From Urophycis tenuis (Eukaryota > Chordata > Actinopteri > Gadiformes > Phycidae), in NCBI GenBank assembly GCA_036785325.1, contig JAXIVH010000002.1:12875856-12939855 (forward strand): DNA of 64,000 nt, read 5' to 3'. Below the pieces are notes generated by a model that did no database searches, had not been told where the DNA came from, and saw only the letters and a program-made list of their open reading frames with translations. Shown here piece by piece: positions 13,401-27,467 of this stretch. Position numbers and translations under genes: made by a program. Within the stretch, counting starts at the first letter, position 1; every line of letters begins with the position of its first letter.

Positions 13401-14858
13401 TCTAGTAAGATATGAATTCCTTTCCTTATCCACTGGGCCTTATCCACCAGCAGAACATTTAAAATAAGCCTCATATCTAATGGATTTGTTATCCCATGGA
13501 TTAACTAACCCATCCATATTGTGTATTTGTGATTTGCATGTATGCATGCACGGTATAGAAAAGGTTTAATGTTGAGTACTTCCTGGTGAACATTCAGCAC
13601 TGGAGCTTTCCACACCCAGTGAAAGAATTTCTACTGGCAATTGGCATCCCTCTTCTCCTGTGGTCGCATCACTCATATGTATTTGACAGCCTTATTTGCT
13701 CTCTCCATGGAAGTCATCACACCAAGACTGAGTTGCCTCTCTTACTATAAGATAATCTGACAATTTACAGTCTGTGACCCTAGTGGGTTTGGCTCGTGGT
13801 CTCGACCCGCTGACCACAAGCTGAGCCAGACCACTGCCAATGGGCCAAACATACTGAAGTTGCCGTGGCTGAGTTAAAGGTTGGCATTGCATTTCCTTTT
13901 CAACTAGCCTGCGCTTCACTGTTTCAATGGGGCATCAGGCATCACATACGTCTATGCTGTAAAGTGTTTAGAACAGGGGAAAAAGCCATTACTGACGTTA
14001 ATAATGTAATGGATGGGCGGTGAGGGGCCCTCTATTACCTCCGCATTCAGAAGAGAGCATAATGACCCGTGAGTCATAAGTAACAGACTCAGGTGGGGCT
14101 AGGATATAGATATAGATGTAGATGTAGATGTAGTAGGAGTAGTATAGATGATATAGATGTAGTAGGAGCCCAGGAATCAGGTCGGCTTGTTGTCAACAGG
14201 CATTTGTTTGTGAATTAACAAATGTGTCACTCCACCGCAGCCATTCTGGATGTGCACGTCAAGTACGATCGCTTCTGTATCCGCGGTGTGTGAAACAGTG
14301 TGTGACCGGCTTTATTACCTCGAGATGAGTGCACTCAGAAGCAGCTCACTCACATGGCTCACGGGGAAATGGAGCGGTTGTCAAGCCAACACACTCATGT
14401 TGATGTTGAATATGTACCTCTGGCTTTTCGATTGACTCATTTCCTGAGAACGCACTCCCTTTCATATACTCTGCCTGTGTGATAGTTTACAATGCAGGTG
14501 ATTCTCTGTCAGGCAGCTGTACATTTGTCATCGTTAAAACACGAGTAAGACGATAGCTAGAAGATAGCAGCAGGATGGGCGGTGGTTTGGTGACTGGCTC
14601 ATCGATTGGTCGGTTGATGTGTCAATCACACGCTCTACGAAGCGTTGCCCTTCCACACGTTTGAAAGATACGTCTTCATCACGTGGAGATTTCAACAGTC
14701 TCGCCGTCGAGCCTCGCAAAGTCTGAGGGGTACAGGGGTACGCAGAGCTGTGAATTCACCTTCAAAGTGTCAAGGGTTGTGACCTTTTGCTCTGGACCCT
14801 TGACCACCCCTAACTTCTTCTGATGAGCTGCTTGTTAGATGATGGTTTGGTTTACACT

Positions 14859-14980
<122 letters not shown>

Positions 14981-15779
14981 CATGCGTGCCCTTTGAATCG
15001 AAAGTGTGACTAGGAAATCCTAAATGCAGTCCATTTAGTTGCGTTTCAGTCATCTATTGAAGGTAGTTCTTGGATGAAATGGTTATAGCTACTGCTAACA
15101 ATGTGTGCTCCAATTTGCATTAAATATTGTGTCAGTAAAGTGTAACATCAATCAAAGGCAATCATACATGGTTGGAACAGATTTCAACAGGGTTGGCAAT
15201 AAGTGAGCCTCTGCACCAACAAAATCACTTAAAAGGTCTTTTTTAAATCAAATCTTCACTTTATTTGTTCTTTTTTCCAGGTCTGGAAGCCTAGAAACTG
15301 GTCCCCGGTTTAAGAAGCAGCCGTAGTTTGCCTACAGGTTGGTGACCACAATCCTACTCCTTTTACAACTGTATATAGTTCGTCTTACACAGCATTTACC
15401 TGGAAAGTGAATTAATCTAATCCAATAAAAATGACTTATTGTTTTATTGGCTAAACGGGCATTACTGGTGTAGAATAAATATACCACATAGTACAAACTC
15501 ACTACTCAGTTTAAGCCCTCAAGTGCTCAACTCTCCTGGGGTACGGTTACAACTTTTTCCATTTCAGCAAAGTCAATTTGACCCTTTTTCTCTGCGAGCG
15601 GAGGCCAGATTGAGTAGGAGTCGCTCTGGGTGAGTGCGACCGAGCTAGAGAGAGAGAGTTACTCCTTGGAATTTCTGGAGCAATGGCTGTGACCTTGGGG
15701 AAAGTTGAACTAAGCGCACACTTCCCAGGCTCCCTGGCTCTCGTGTGCACAGCAGAGACACACACACACACACACAGTA

Positions 15780-15936
15780 TGCATCGCCCCGCGCCCACCC
15801 CTCAACCCGTCCACAGAGTCTCACACAGACATGCATTGCCCCGCGCCCACCCCTCAACCCGTCCACAGAGTCTCACACACAGTATGCATCGCCCCGCGCC
15901 CACCCCTCAACCCGTCCACAGAGTCTCACACACACA
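15780..15936. repeat. Minisatellite, three copies of a 52-53 bp unit
   Basis: Units start near 15781, 15833 and 15886. They share GCATCGCCCCGCGCCCACCC and CAACCCGTCCACAGAG with almost no divergence, so the expansion is recent. Confidence 0.9.
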
Positions 15937-18089
15937 TGCGGATGATGGACAGCTGGAGTTTCTCTGAACGTGCGTTTCAGTTCCTGTGCGTGAAGAACAA
16001 ATGGCAGCCCACCCGCACACACACACACACACACAAACACATAGGCATAGACGCACAACAAATGCGTATTGTGTTCCATTCTGTTGAATAGATAGCAGTG
16101 TAGTTAGATTAGACTTTGCGTAATTTTATTTCATCCAACTTTGGGCGTTTTCATCTTGGGACCCGAAAGACAATTTCAGTGTGTTTCCCAACAGTCTGTG
16201 CACACCAGAAGTGATGAGCCATTCTGTGTGCCTGGATCGTTACTCATTCCAGGTCCCGACCCATATTTTAAGAAACGCTCATTTAGAAGGATTTAGAGGA
16301 TTTTGAGTCTTGTGCCCACGATACTTCTGCACAGATCTTTGCTGAGTTTCATTGGACTTGTTCGGCCTGTTCATTAGTTTCACCGTCGGTCTAAGTTCGT
16401 TCCCTCGCTGCTGAGGCACGTCTGGATCAACCCTTCGGTACTTTAGGATGACATCACTTTTGGAGATGTACTGATCGCTCTCGTTCGGGCTGATTCTGAG
16501 TTCCAGTTTTTGGAAAGATGACCTGACGATTTCAGATTTTGTGTGATGCCCATTTTTCTCATTTTACATTGACAGCATGTCATTATTATAGCGTAATTGA
16601 CCGCAAACACAAAAATCCGACCGGCCGGTCGCTGGGTCCCGGGCAGGTCGGCTTAAAGCGGTCCGATCTCTGGGCGCGCGGCTTGCAGGGGTTCACGGCC
16701 GTGAAGTCTGCTGTGCCGTGGGGTGTTACCGGAGGTGTGAAGGAGCTGGGAGGATGCTGGTTCAGCAGTGAGCCGTGGAACACCCTCCTCCGTTCCAGAG
16801 AGCGGGAGCCATCAAGTTTTTGTGTTTACTATCGCGTTTTAGTCATCCAGCAGCAGCTGCTTTGAGCCGAAGACACTTTAGTAGAGTTGCAGATGAATGT
16901 CTTGTCTTGTCACGGCGCCGGTGAATGTCGCGGGTCGTCGGATGCCTGCTGGGAGGCTGCGAACACTGGATGGTGGAACCCAGTGCTCTTTGGCTGGGAA
17001 TCGAACACCCCGTCCACTCGATTGTACTTGATGAGGCTACAGCTCTGAGACACATGGGAGGTGGTTTTCATGTTCCCACAGCGCCACTGTAGGAGATGAA
17101 CCACTGCATGGCCACACCGCCTTCAGCGTCCACGCCTCTGCCTCAGATAAGGTTATGGAATGCGGAATTACGGAATGGACAGTGATACAGCGAGTGAGTT
17201 CATTGCCTACTCATTACCCGAGAGTGCAGATTGTTTTTTTTTTTTTTATGAATCCACATAGTTAGGTTTCCCATTCTTTTGTTTCTCCATTGCTTATAAA
17301 AACGCCAGCGCCCCGGATTTTGAGAAACTACAAACATGGCTCCCGCCTTTCTCTGCGGTATTAGTAGAAAAAGGAACAGGCTGATTGATTTGTTGTCTGT
17401 ATTGGAATGTATTAATGAGCTTGTGATTATGTTACTCCGGAACTGCGGGCGTGTGCGCGCGTGTGTGTACACACGTGTGTGTGTGTGTTTCAGTAGAACA
17501 AGGTAGAGAGCCGTGACTCATTGATGACTGCCTCAAGCTGCATCTCCCAATCTGCTCCTGGCGATAAGGGAGATACACTGAGACGGTGGGCCACGGGTTG
17601 ATGCCCACGCCACACACTGGCCCTGTCGCCTGCCACCGAGACACGCAGCCGAGTGGGTGAGGTCACCCCTACTCCCTTGGCTTCTGTTCACCGCTGCTGA
17701 ATCACGGAGGGAGAACGCCACCGAGACCATCTTGAGCCCTTTTAATAGAATACACAACCCCCACTCCCTTCTCAGGGGCTTCCCATTTCCAAAGTATCCC
17801 AAAATACTTCACTCCCGCTATGGAGCCATTCGTCAGGTCAAAACAACGGGAACCTGTGAACCCGTAAACAGCTCACCGGTGGAGGCTTTATATGGGTCTG
17901 TGTTCACCGCTGTCGTCGTCGTCGGGCCCCATCGTCCACAACGAGATGAAAACACGACGCTGCTTTGCAGCAATTGAAATGACAACCGGTTTATATTTCC
18001 CTCCCATCATCCAGAGCTAAGTGCAGCTTCTTGCCAGGGGGGTGCCGATTATCGGCAGAAAGAGGATAGATCCTTCCAGCAGGGTGGCG

Positions 18090-18091
<2 letters not shown>

Positions 18092-18184
<93 letters not shown>
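18092..18184. repeat. GT microsatellite, about 46 units
   Basis: Pure TG array. A second, interrupted GT/GC array follows at 18362-18590 with GTGCGGGTGT interruptions. Confidence 0.95.
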
Positions 18185-18185
<1 letters not shown>

Positions 18186-18361
18186 CAGCCGGCCATCGTG
18201 TCACGGCGCCATTCATAGCCGCGGTGCCGTCGGAGGCCGTGAGTCAGAGCCGCGGTGATGTGGCGGTGTCGGCAGAGTTGTTAGATGTGGAAGCATCCCC
18301 GTGGTGCACCTGCTCCAACCAAACGGTGCTGCCTGCCTCCTGATTCCAGGGTTGTCATCCT

Positions 18362-18497
18362 GGGTGTGTGTGTGTGTGCGTGCGTGTGTGCGGGTGTGTG
18401 TTTGTGTGTGTGTGCGGGTGTGTGTGTGCGGGTGCATGTGTGTGTGTGTGTGCGGGTGTGTGTGTGCGTGTGTGTTTGTGTGTGTGTGTGTGTGCGG

Positions 18498-18529
<32 letters not shown>

Positions 18530-18531
18530 GT

Positions 18532-18590
<59 letters not shown>
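18362..18590. repeat. Interrupted GT array with GCGGGTGT variants
   Basis: Compound array of TG dinucleotides broken at intervals by GCGGG or CGTG variants. The open frames over it are repeat artefacts. Confidence 0.9.
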
Positions 18591-19599
18591 AGATCCTGGC
18601 CCGTCTTTCTCCTCGGCTTCCTTAAGACTGTCTCCTTTGTAAAGAGGCTGGGGAGGAAAGAACAGAAGGCTTGTTTGTTGTTAACGTTCTCGTTTTATTA
18701 TGTTTTGCTTACTGTATAATTGCTTGCGCATTGTCGGCATGTCAGCTTTCTTTCTTCTTCTTTTTTGGATTAGCATCGACCGGTTTCACACACACACCGC
18801 ACACACACACACACACACCCATAAACTCAAAGGGGTTTCTGGCAGTCTGTGCAGTACATTCGATTAGCCTGCTTAGCGTTACTGCATTACCCTGTCCACC
18901 TTATGTATTGCTGTTGCGTAATACACATGGTACACAATAAACTGGCCCGAGTTTTCAACATGACTTTGCCCACTATATCCAGAGACGTGTGAGTCAACCG
19001 AGTACATCTGGAGCCTTGATAGCGCCGTGTGCGTGGATGTATATTTCAAGGCAACAAACAGCTCCAGCCGTGAGCCGTGCAAACTCGGGGTGGTTCATGA
19101 TACGTTTCTGTCCCTTGTTTCATACGTGGTGCGCTTAGAGGTTTCCCACAGCATGCGGATGACCACAGCGTGCGTGAGTAGGGCGTTTGCAATGGGACTC
19201 TTGTGATTTAATGTGTAAGTTGGCATACTGCACACCTTTCTGCCACTCTCTCTCTCTCGCTCCCGCTCTCACTCTAGCTCTCTCTCTCTCTCTCGCTCTC
19301 CCTCTCACTCTGCCTCTCCGCTCCTCACAGGCCCTCTGGGCAGAACATTGGTTACCATACGGCGTGTGGGTGGTGAATTTAATGCTCTGTCTGCCAGCCA
19401 TCTTCCTGCTGATTCTGTGCTTGCAGTCAGACATTACTTTGCACTCTCCTGCCTAATTGTTTAGCGCTGCGTCGCATGCACGAGAGCGACACAACGCGCA
19501 GTGTCTAGACAGCTAGCTGTGTTCCACAGCAGCAGAGGACTACTGTCTGTCTGTCAGTACGGTCCAGGTTAGGCACTGTTGCTCCATGCCTCATGGTTT

Positions 19600-19656
<57 letters not shown>

Positions 19657-21321
19657 TGTGCCTGTGCGTGTGTTTGTGTGTGCGTGTGCACGCTTGTGTG
19701 ATTGCGTAGCTGCAGCAATGGTCGGGGGATAATGAAAGTCCCCCTGGAAGTGTATTACCTCTCAGCCTATAATCTATTATTATCTAATACATCACGCCAG
19801 ACCCACATAGAGGCTCTTTGAAGTGAGGGAAACCTCTGAGCTCTGGGCTCTGGTCCTGTATGCCACGTACAGCTGCACACGTTTGTACACAGAGCTGTTT
19901 GCTCGCTTAATTGTTCCTGTGGCCGGCAGAACATGAGCCACGTGCTTAGAACATTTATGGTGAACAGTGAGTGAAGGACATCATTTGATATTTTTGAGAT
20001 GACTTACTGATATCTACCATCCAGACACACACACACACACACACACACAGCGCATTGTGTTGATTATGCCTTCTACGTACAACAGTGTTGTTTACATGAA
20101 CGGCTAATTGATGCTACCTAGCTAGGCCCCGTTGACTACAAAGACACTGACCAGGGCACACATTACTGTGCAGCCTGCCGTTTATTCGGCACCAGACGGT
20201 AGTTTGTGTGTGATGGTAGTTTCCCTCTACACAAAAACTATCTTAGGGTGTTGTTTTTCATGAGTTACGACCATAGTGTAGCACAGAAGTAAACATTAAT
20301 CCATCAAAATACTTCCCCTGTTATTGCACTCTTATTTTTTCAGCAATTATTTCAATGAATATTGGAAGTTGTTATTAAGCTGCCGTTAAGGAGCCTCCAT
20401 TAAAAATGATTTGAAAGGACTTGGCAGAGACGCAGATTATAAAACTCGCTGTTGCTGCTGATTAATCAGTCAAATCGTTTACTCTGTCGAAGCCCTAATG
20501 GAAGCGCTCCTGAATAGGCCTGTACTTTTAATAGGCAGGCTTTCTGTGTTCACCGGCAAACTTGTGTGCAGGCTGCACACAAGTCTGAGTGTTGAGTAAC
20601 GTCAGACAATGCCGCTCCAAACAATTTAGCACACAGAATACCTACTTAACCAGTTCTAACCTCGGGCCTATACCTGTAATAATCTGTATTCACAATTCTA
20701 TCTCATATCTGAGCGTGTTGGGTTACACAGACCCATTGTCGCTGAAGCCACCCACCGGCTGTTCTCCGGGACTGCAGCTGGAAATGATTAATTCCGCGTC
20801 TAGACGGAACTTTACAAATCTAAACCAAGTCCTGGAATGTTTTGATGTGTCGTAGTGTCTTGGCAGAGCCGCCGCGAATCAGGCCGCGTGATGTATTCAA
20901 ACGTGGCTCGATATTGCCCCGTTACTGAAGTGCAGGCAACAAGTCAAGTTCCAAATGTACACACAGAATGGAAAGTATTTCCTTTTTCGAGAAGGAATGA
21001 TGACACGCCGAAGCGGCTTTATTGCCTGGGAAAGGAGACCTTGTTTTCTCGTCGGGAGTTCTCAGCAGAAAGCAGTCGCTGTTGAGGAGCCCACCGTCCA
21101 GCGTGCGCGCTCCCTGCACGTGCACGCTCCCTGCGTCCCACACCCGCACTGGGCTGTGCACGCCACACGCACATGCACGAGCACACAGGCCCGGGCAAAT
21201 ATCGCGGAACACTCACGAGGCGCTAAGCCTGTACAAAAGGCCCAGCCTAATGTCATAGTCTAAATAATTTACTTTTTATCTACCCATCTGGCAGGCAGTA
21301 GCCACACTGTCCAACTTGTAA

Positions 21322-21650
21322 AGCTCTCTACCCTGAACTGGGTCCCTAGAAGCTCTCTACCCTGAACTGGGATCCCTGGAAGCTCTCTACCCTGAACTGG
21401 GATCCCTAGCAGCTCTCTACCCTGAACTGGGATCCCTAGCAGCTCTCTACCCTGAACTGGATCCCTAGCAGCTCTCTACCCTGAACTGGGATCCCTAGAA
21501 GCTCTCTGCCCTGAACTGGGTCCCTAGAAGCTCTCTAGCCTGAACTGGGTCTCTAAGCTCTCTACCCTGAACTGGGTCCCTAGCAGCTCTCTACCCTGAA
21601 CTGGGTCCCTAGCAGCTCTACACTTAGAGCTGAACTGGGTCCCTAGCAGC
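21322..21650. repeat. Minisatellite, about 11 copies of a 26-30 bp unit
   Basis: Tandem units of the form AGCTCTCTACCCTGAACTGG followed by GATCCCTAG or GTCCCTAG. Length and point variants between units show an old array with partial homogenisation. Confidence 0.95.
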
Positions 21651-23482
21651 TTCAGAGTTGTGTTGTTTGCTCGTCAATAGCAGTCACGGTGTGCCAATTT
21701 TTCCACACTAAAGCTCCTTATTAAATTCCTTCACACGTGGCATGATGTCTTCCACCTGTTTTCTTTCTTCTTCCCCTTATGCTTTCTGCCTTGCATCTTT
21801 GATCTCCTGTTAGGCCTCTTTAACTGTTCCTCTGTCCTTGGTTGGTTCTTTCATAGTGTCCTAAACTGCCCCACCCCCTGCATCAAGCCAGCCGTGCAGC
21901 ACCCAGCATGATCCTGGTGGGTCTGGTGAAAAGGGGCTCCACCGTTTCTTTCTCTTGAGTCCCTCCCCCTTCCCCCCCCCCCCCGCCTCTCCTTCTTCTT
22001 CCTTTCTTCTGTGGGCTCCACCCTACCCCACCCCGTGGTGCTCAGCCCCGCTCCGGCCCCAGCGCATATCAGGGGCCAGCACACCATATTCAAATGGACA
22101 CGTCGGGTTCTGAGGTTGTGCATACTTCCAGCTCCAACAAGTGGGGGATGGAACACTGGAGCTCCACACACAAAACAAAATGGAGCCCTTCCTCCATGAG
22201 CCCCCCCGCCCCATCCCTGTGGATTCTTCTTGTGTGTTGTGGGCCAGGGAGGAATGGTGATGTTTTATTTCAACATCTGAGCTCGGAGACGCGGGCCAAA
22301 CTGCACAGCTCAAACATTGTGAACATTGAGATATTCGGTTACCTCGGGATCGGAGGAGGGCTGGCCCCTCGGTGACGGTCCCAGCTCAACTTGAGCAGTG
22401 TGTTTAGTCAGTGTAGTCCTCTCCTAATGTGCGTCTATCCAGGACTTAATTGGTGGCAGCGATGAGTGCTGGGACACATTACGAAGAGCTCATCTGTGTC
22501 ATATTCTCCAGCCCCTTGCCTGCGTGTATACTTGGCTGTCTTGGCATGTTGTTGTAGTTTTATAATTGCTCCTGGAGAATTCGGTCCTTCTAAGTTTCTG
22601 AATCTTATCCTCATTTGTGCATTTGTAGCCGGTCTCTTTGGAGTCGTCAACTCGGAAATTCACAAGTTGTAATCCTCAAATAGAACATCTTGTACCATCC
22701 AAGTCTTAATTCAAGGTCTTAATTCTTAACTTGAGTCTTGACAGTGTTCCCTTGCTCAACATTGCTCATGTGGCGCATTACTCTGCCGCACAGCTAATTA
22801 GACCCGCAAAGACAATTAAGAATTCAGAGAATAAAGAACCGATTCTGATAGTTAATGATCAGTGTATTTAAGCCAAACTTCAAGCTAGTTTATCAATACA
22901 CCACTGTTGCTGAATCGGAGTAATCTATGTTACTTTCTGCTGTAGTTTTTTGAGGCTATTTTAATAGAAGGATGGCTAGTATAAAAGTAGCTAGGCCAGT
23001 ATATGTGTGTGTGTGTATATATATACAGTATATATTATGGAAGTACATGGAAATGCCTGTAGTGATATTGAATTTATCCTCTGTGAGAAAGGTCATGGAA
23101 TAGAAACGCTCTGCTCATTTCGTTTGTGCATGTCCCTTTCTTTATTTCTTAAAGTCACTTTCTTTCTTTCTTTCTATCTTTCTTTTTTTTCCTTTTCTCT
23201 TGTTACCTTCTCTGAATCTATCAATGTCTGTCGTACTAAGCTCTCAAGCTTGTATACAACAAGTAATGCGTGTGTGTGTGTGTGCATACGTGTGTGCGTG
23301 AGTGTGCCCGTGTGTGTGTGGGTGTGTGCGTGTGCACGCACACGCTCTCGCATGGGTGTCTGTGTGTGTCAGATGACCTATTGAAAATAATTTCGGCGCA
23401 GTGTGGCCGTTTCCACGGCAACGTAGGCTTCACTCTCTTTTTCTCTCTACTTCTCTCCCCCTCGTTCATTCTCTATCTCTCT

Positions 23483-23637
<155 letters not shown>

Positions 23638-23713
23638 ACTGGGTCTCTGTCTCCGCTCCCCCTCCCCTCTGTTCATGCCCCCACCCCACCGGAGGGAGGT
23701 CATGTGACCGTGC

Positions 23714-23721
23714 TGACGTCA
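23714..23721. promoter_or_regulatory. Perfect palindromic CRE (TGACGTCA)
   Basis: The full consensus for CREB/ATF binding lies within a GC-rich stretch (GGGAGGCGGCTGGGGGGG follows). It is about 400 bp upstream of a strong splice donor at 24121. The placement fits a neuronal promoter driving the non-coding first exon of ncald. The site is seen directly; its use is inferred. Confidence 0.4.
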
Positions 23722-23749
23722 CGCTGGGAGGCGGCTGGGGGGGAGTGAG

Positions 23750-24120
23750 TTAGTTTGTTACTCAGCAGCTGGGAGCTTTGAGCAAAAAAACCTCCTCTTT
23801 GGCTGGTTGTCTCTGGGAGAAGCTCAGTCTGTGCTCGCTTCTGCCTGAACCAGTCGTTCAGCCAGCCGGCCAGCCTGTTGCTTCCTTTCTTCTCTCGCCT
23901 CTCGTTGGGGTTTTCCCTCTCGCTATCTCTCTGTATCTCCCTGTATCTCTCTGTGTATCTCTCTCTGTCTTGCTCTCTGTCTCTCTCTCTCTCTCTCCTT
24001 CTTCGTCGGTGCTGTATCTGTGCTGCCTGTTGCTTGTCACGTCGGTGCACAGACTTTAGAGAGAGCGAGTGTCGGGTGATGGGCTGCTGAGACTGCTTTT
24101 AGACAGAGCCAACAAGTAAG
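23750..24120 (+). other. ncald: Candidate non-coding first exon of ncald
   Basis: The segment follows the CRE-containing GC-rich stretch and ends in AACAAGTAAG joined to GTAAGC, a near-consensus splice donor at 24121-24126. The first coding exon of ncald begins with only 20 nt of 5' UTR after its acceptor, so at least one upstream untranslated exon must exist. This is the best-looking candidate I can see in the correct orientation. Mammalian NCALD also has untranslated first exons and very long first introns. The 5' boundary (transcription start) is a guess. Other first exons, for example in the CpG-rich DNA at 29.5-30.3 kb, are possible. Confidence 0.35.
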
Positions 24121-24403
24121 GTAAGCTATCTCTGTGTGTCTGTGTGTGTGTGTGTGTCTCTCTCTCTCTCTCTCTCTCTGCCTCTCTGCCTCTGTGTCTC
24201 TCGTTTTCCTGTTGTCGGTGTGCGCGGTTGGTCACTGGCTTGCTGGTGCACCGGGGCAGTAGCGGTCAGGCTTCTCGTGCGGCGGTTTCTCTGCGAGGGT
24301 TCGCCTTCTGCTGCCTTTCCTTTCACATTGTTGTGAGAGTCACAGGCTTGTGCCAAAGGGAAGTGGGGTCTCTGCAAGATTCCGTGACGGCCGTGTGTGT
24401 GTG

Positions 24404-24444
<41 letters not shown>

Positions 24445-25362
24445 ATGCATGCATGCGTGCGCGCGCGTGGGTGTGTGTGTGTGTCCTGGTTAGGCCAGTG
24501 GAAAAGTGAACTCTAATGACGTTGCTGAGAAAGATTCACAGCAGCGACGACAAGAATCTCATCTTAAGCAATCTCATCTACCCTTTGCTGCCCTTTTTCA
24601 CAGAAGGAAAAACACAGGGTTAGTACATAAGCTCCTTTATGGGTCTGTAGATTTAGGCATGGCAGTGCATCAGTATGGACACGACTAGCCATGCAAATAT
24701 ACATTGACCACGCTCATGCTGCATTACTCATAAATAGCACAGTACTTCGGTTAAGAAGACAGGAACTGGAAGTTACTTTACCCTGCTATTGTCGACCTGT
24801 GAAAAGGGTCAATTGCATGTTACAATTACATACACATCTGAGTGCACTGGCCGTGTGAAATAGGTGAATGTTAATGGAGATGCTGAGAGTGACCACGCAT
24901 TAGCGTGGGCTCGTGTGTGGTGAGTGTTGTGTGGGTGTTGGAAGTGATGGGCGGCTCTGCATCTACGCACGCATGCACGTATATGCACACACACACACAC
25001 ACACACATTAGTGTCGGGCTCGGTGGTGGGTTATGCCGGGGTGGTGTGGGTGATGTAGGGGAGAGGTGGTGGTGTGGGTAAGTCAGGGGTGGTGGTGGTG
25101 GTGGTGGAGCTGGACATGGCTCACGGTAGTTGATCCAAGACGCTGCAGTGATGAATGCATGGAGGGGGAGGGTGCACGGGGTCAGGAAGTGTGGGTGTTT
25201 TACTGGTGGTGGCGTTCTGAGATGGAGTGGACTAGACCCCCCCCCTCCCCACCCCCCCTTCTTCATGCGTCAGAGAGAAGTATGCTAGTCCACATATATG
25301 CCAAGCATTGTGGAGGCTATGCTTTGGGCTTTGAAATATTATCAAATACTTTCCACCAAATA

Positions 25363-25668
<306 letters not shown>

Positions 25669-26433
25669 TCTCTCCGTATCCCTGAGGGCTCTCCTTCCTC
25701 CTGTAACTTAATGATGCTCAGACCAGCCCTGAGCCTGTTGCCGGTCCCTGTCAGCCCGTGCCCCCTCTCTCCCGCTAGCTACTGTACTACGCAGCAACCA
25801 GCAACCCGAACTGCAGTGCACTGCACCATCAATCAGTTGTTCTCAAGGCTAAGCTAACCGTTTAGTTTATTATCGGGTTCTCAGTGGGTGCGTTAATGCA
25901 TCATCATGGACCTTGAAACAGCTGCTCAGATACAAAGGTCAGGAAGTTATGTAATGCAAGAAGCCGGGGAAAGTTTCTCATCAGCGGTCATTAACGTTCC
26001 CCAGATGTGCGGGCGATGGTTGTAAATGGCGACTTGTCACGGTACATGTTCTGCCGGCTACGCACGAGTCCTGAAGTGTTCACCGCCGAAAGCACGTCGT
26101 GTTTGCTACGCTCACGTCAACCCGGCTATTAGCCATACCAGCTACAGAAGAACGGCGCGAGAGTTGTGTCTATCTAAAGGAATGGCATGCTTCCTGTTGG
26201 GAAATGAGTTGCATACAAACCACAAAAGGCTATCTTGGTGTAAGAGAAAAAGGGTGGAGCGTCACAGCGTTTATGTCTGCTTTCCCTTTTTTTATCAATT
26301 AAAAAAAAACGACCGTTACTGCTGATACACATCTGGTGTGTTTATTTGCGTGTGTTTCTGTGTTTGTGTGCGAGGGGGGGGGGTAAACGTGTGCTCATAT
26401 ATTCATACCCATCGATGACCACATCCTCGGCTC

Positions 26434-26482
26434 TGTGTGTGTCTGTGTGTGTCTGTGTGTGTGTGTGTCTGTGTGTGTGTGT

Positions 26483-26528
<46 letters not shown>

Positions 26529-26562
26529 ATGTGTCTGTGTGTGTGTGTGTGTGTGTGTGTCA
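26434..26562. repeat. GT microsatellite with GTCT interruptions
   Basis: Array of TG interrupted by TCTG at regular intervals near its start. It lies about 100 bp upstream of the SINE at 26667. Confidence 0.9.
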
Positions 26563-26666
26563 CCATAGAGCAGCTGAGCACAGACTCCATCTGCTGCGAG
26601 GCGCACAGCTCCCCAGCGCCGCAGCCCGTACGGCATCCTGGCGTGCTCCACTTTTAGTCACTTTAG

Positions 26667-26869
26667 CTCAGTAGCTCAGTGGGTAGAGCGGGTGGACACA
26701 GAGCGGGGTCGTCCACTCACCGTCGCGTCGGTAGGCGGTTCGATCCCCTTGATCCCCCCTCCCCCCCGTCCTCCAACTGTCCACATGTCGAACCCCACAC
26801 ATGTACTGATTGTAAGTCGCTTTGGGGAAAAGCGTCTGCTAAATGCCCCCTTTACCCTTTTACCCTTTT
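26667..26869 (+). mobile_element. tRNA-derived SINE, copy 2, with target-site duplication
   Basis: The A box TAGCTCAGTGG is at 26672-26682 and the B box GGTTCGATCCC at 26737-26747. The tail contains CGCTTTGGGGAAAAGCG and TCTGCTAAATG at about 26819-26845, followed by a short CCCTTTTA-type repeat. The element is bounded by ACTTTAG at 26660-26666 and again at 26870-26876, which fits a 7-bp target-site duplication. It belongs to the same family as 7396-7560 but is longer in the middle. Confidence 0.85.
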
Positions 26870-27072
26870 ACTTTAGTTTCTCGTTCGCTCCTAAAGTTTG
26901 AGGGTAGCGGCGGCCTCCGCTGGTTTCACGTCCGCCGTTCTCTACGACTGACTAACCCAGAAGTCACGTGGACCCTGAGCAGCGTAGCCACCAGCCGTCC
27001 AGCTCTGTACCGTCGTCGTCGTCGTCGTCGTCACGTCAGTGTGTCCGCACGTTGCCGTGGCAACGGTGGACT

Positions 27073-27105
<33 letters not shown>

Positions 27106-27467
27106 GTTTCAGCGCCAAAGTCCAAACGTGAACCCACCCTGGCCCTTCATCGCCCATCCTTGTTTGGTTGTTGTTGTGTCCTGCCCGCCATTCATGTTCA
27201 CAGCTTCCAAGATGTTGGCCCTAGCGAGTGATTGGCTACGTGCGGTAGACCAACGCGGGGGTCCTTTGGCCCTGGTCTGCACTGATGTCGGGTGAGGTGT
27301 GACACCAACGCTTTGCACCGGAAAAAAAAACTCTGGGCCGCTCTGTTGTTGTCGTTGCTGAGTTAGATTTGTGGCGTTCACACCCACACCCCTCAGCAGA
27401 CCACTAACCAGCGAGGTCGCGTGTGACTGATACTGGTATTCATGTGTGTCACTCTGGTGGTGCTGTG

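Noticed and set aside
15281..15338. Coding exon upstream of ncald
   Set aside because: The splice-like edges are suggestive, but there are stops in the useful frames and no match to any protein. At best it is an untranslated exon.
16930..17110. Further SINE copy on the - strand
   Set aside because: A B-box-like GTTCGATTCCC is present, but no convincing A box, tail or target duplication could be found. It is left unannotated as an element.
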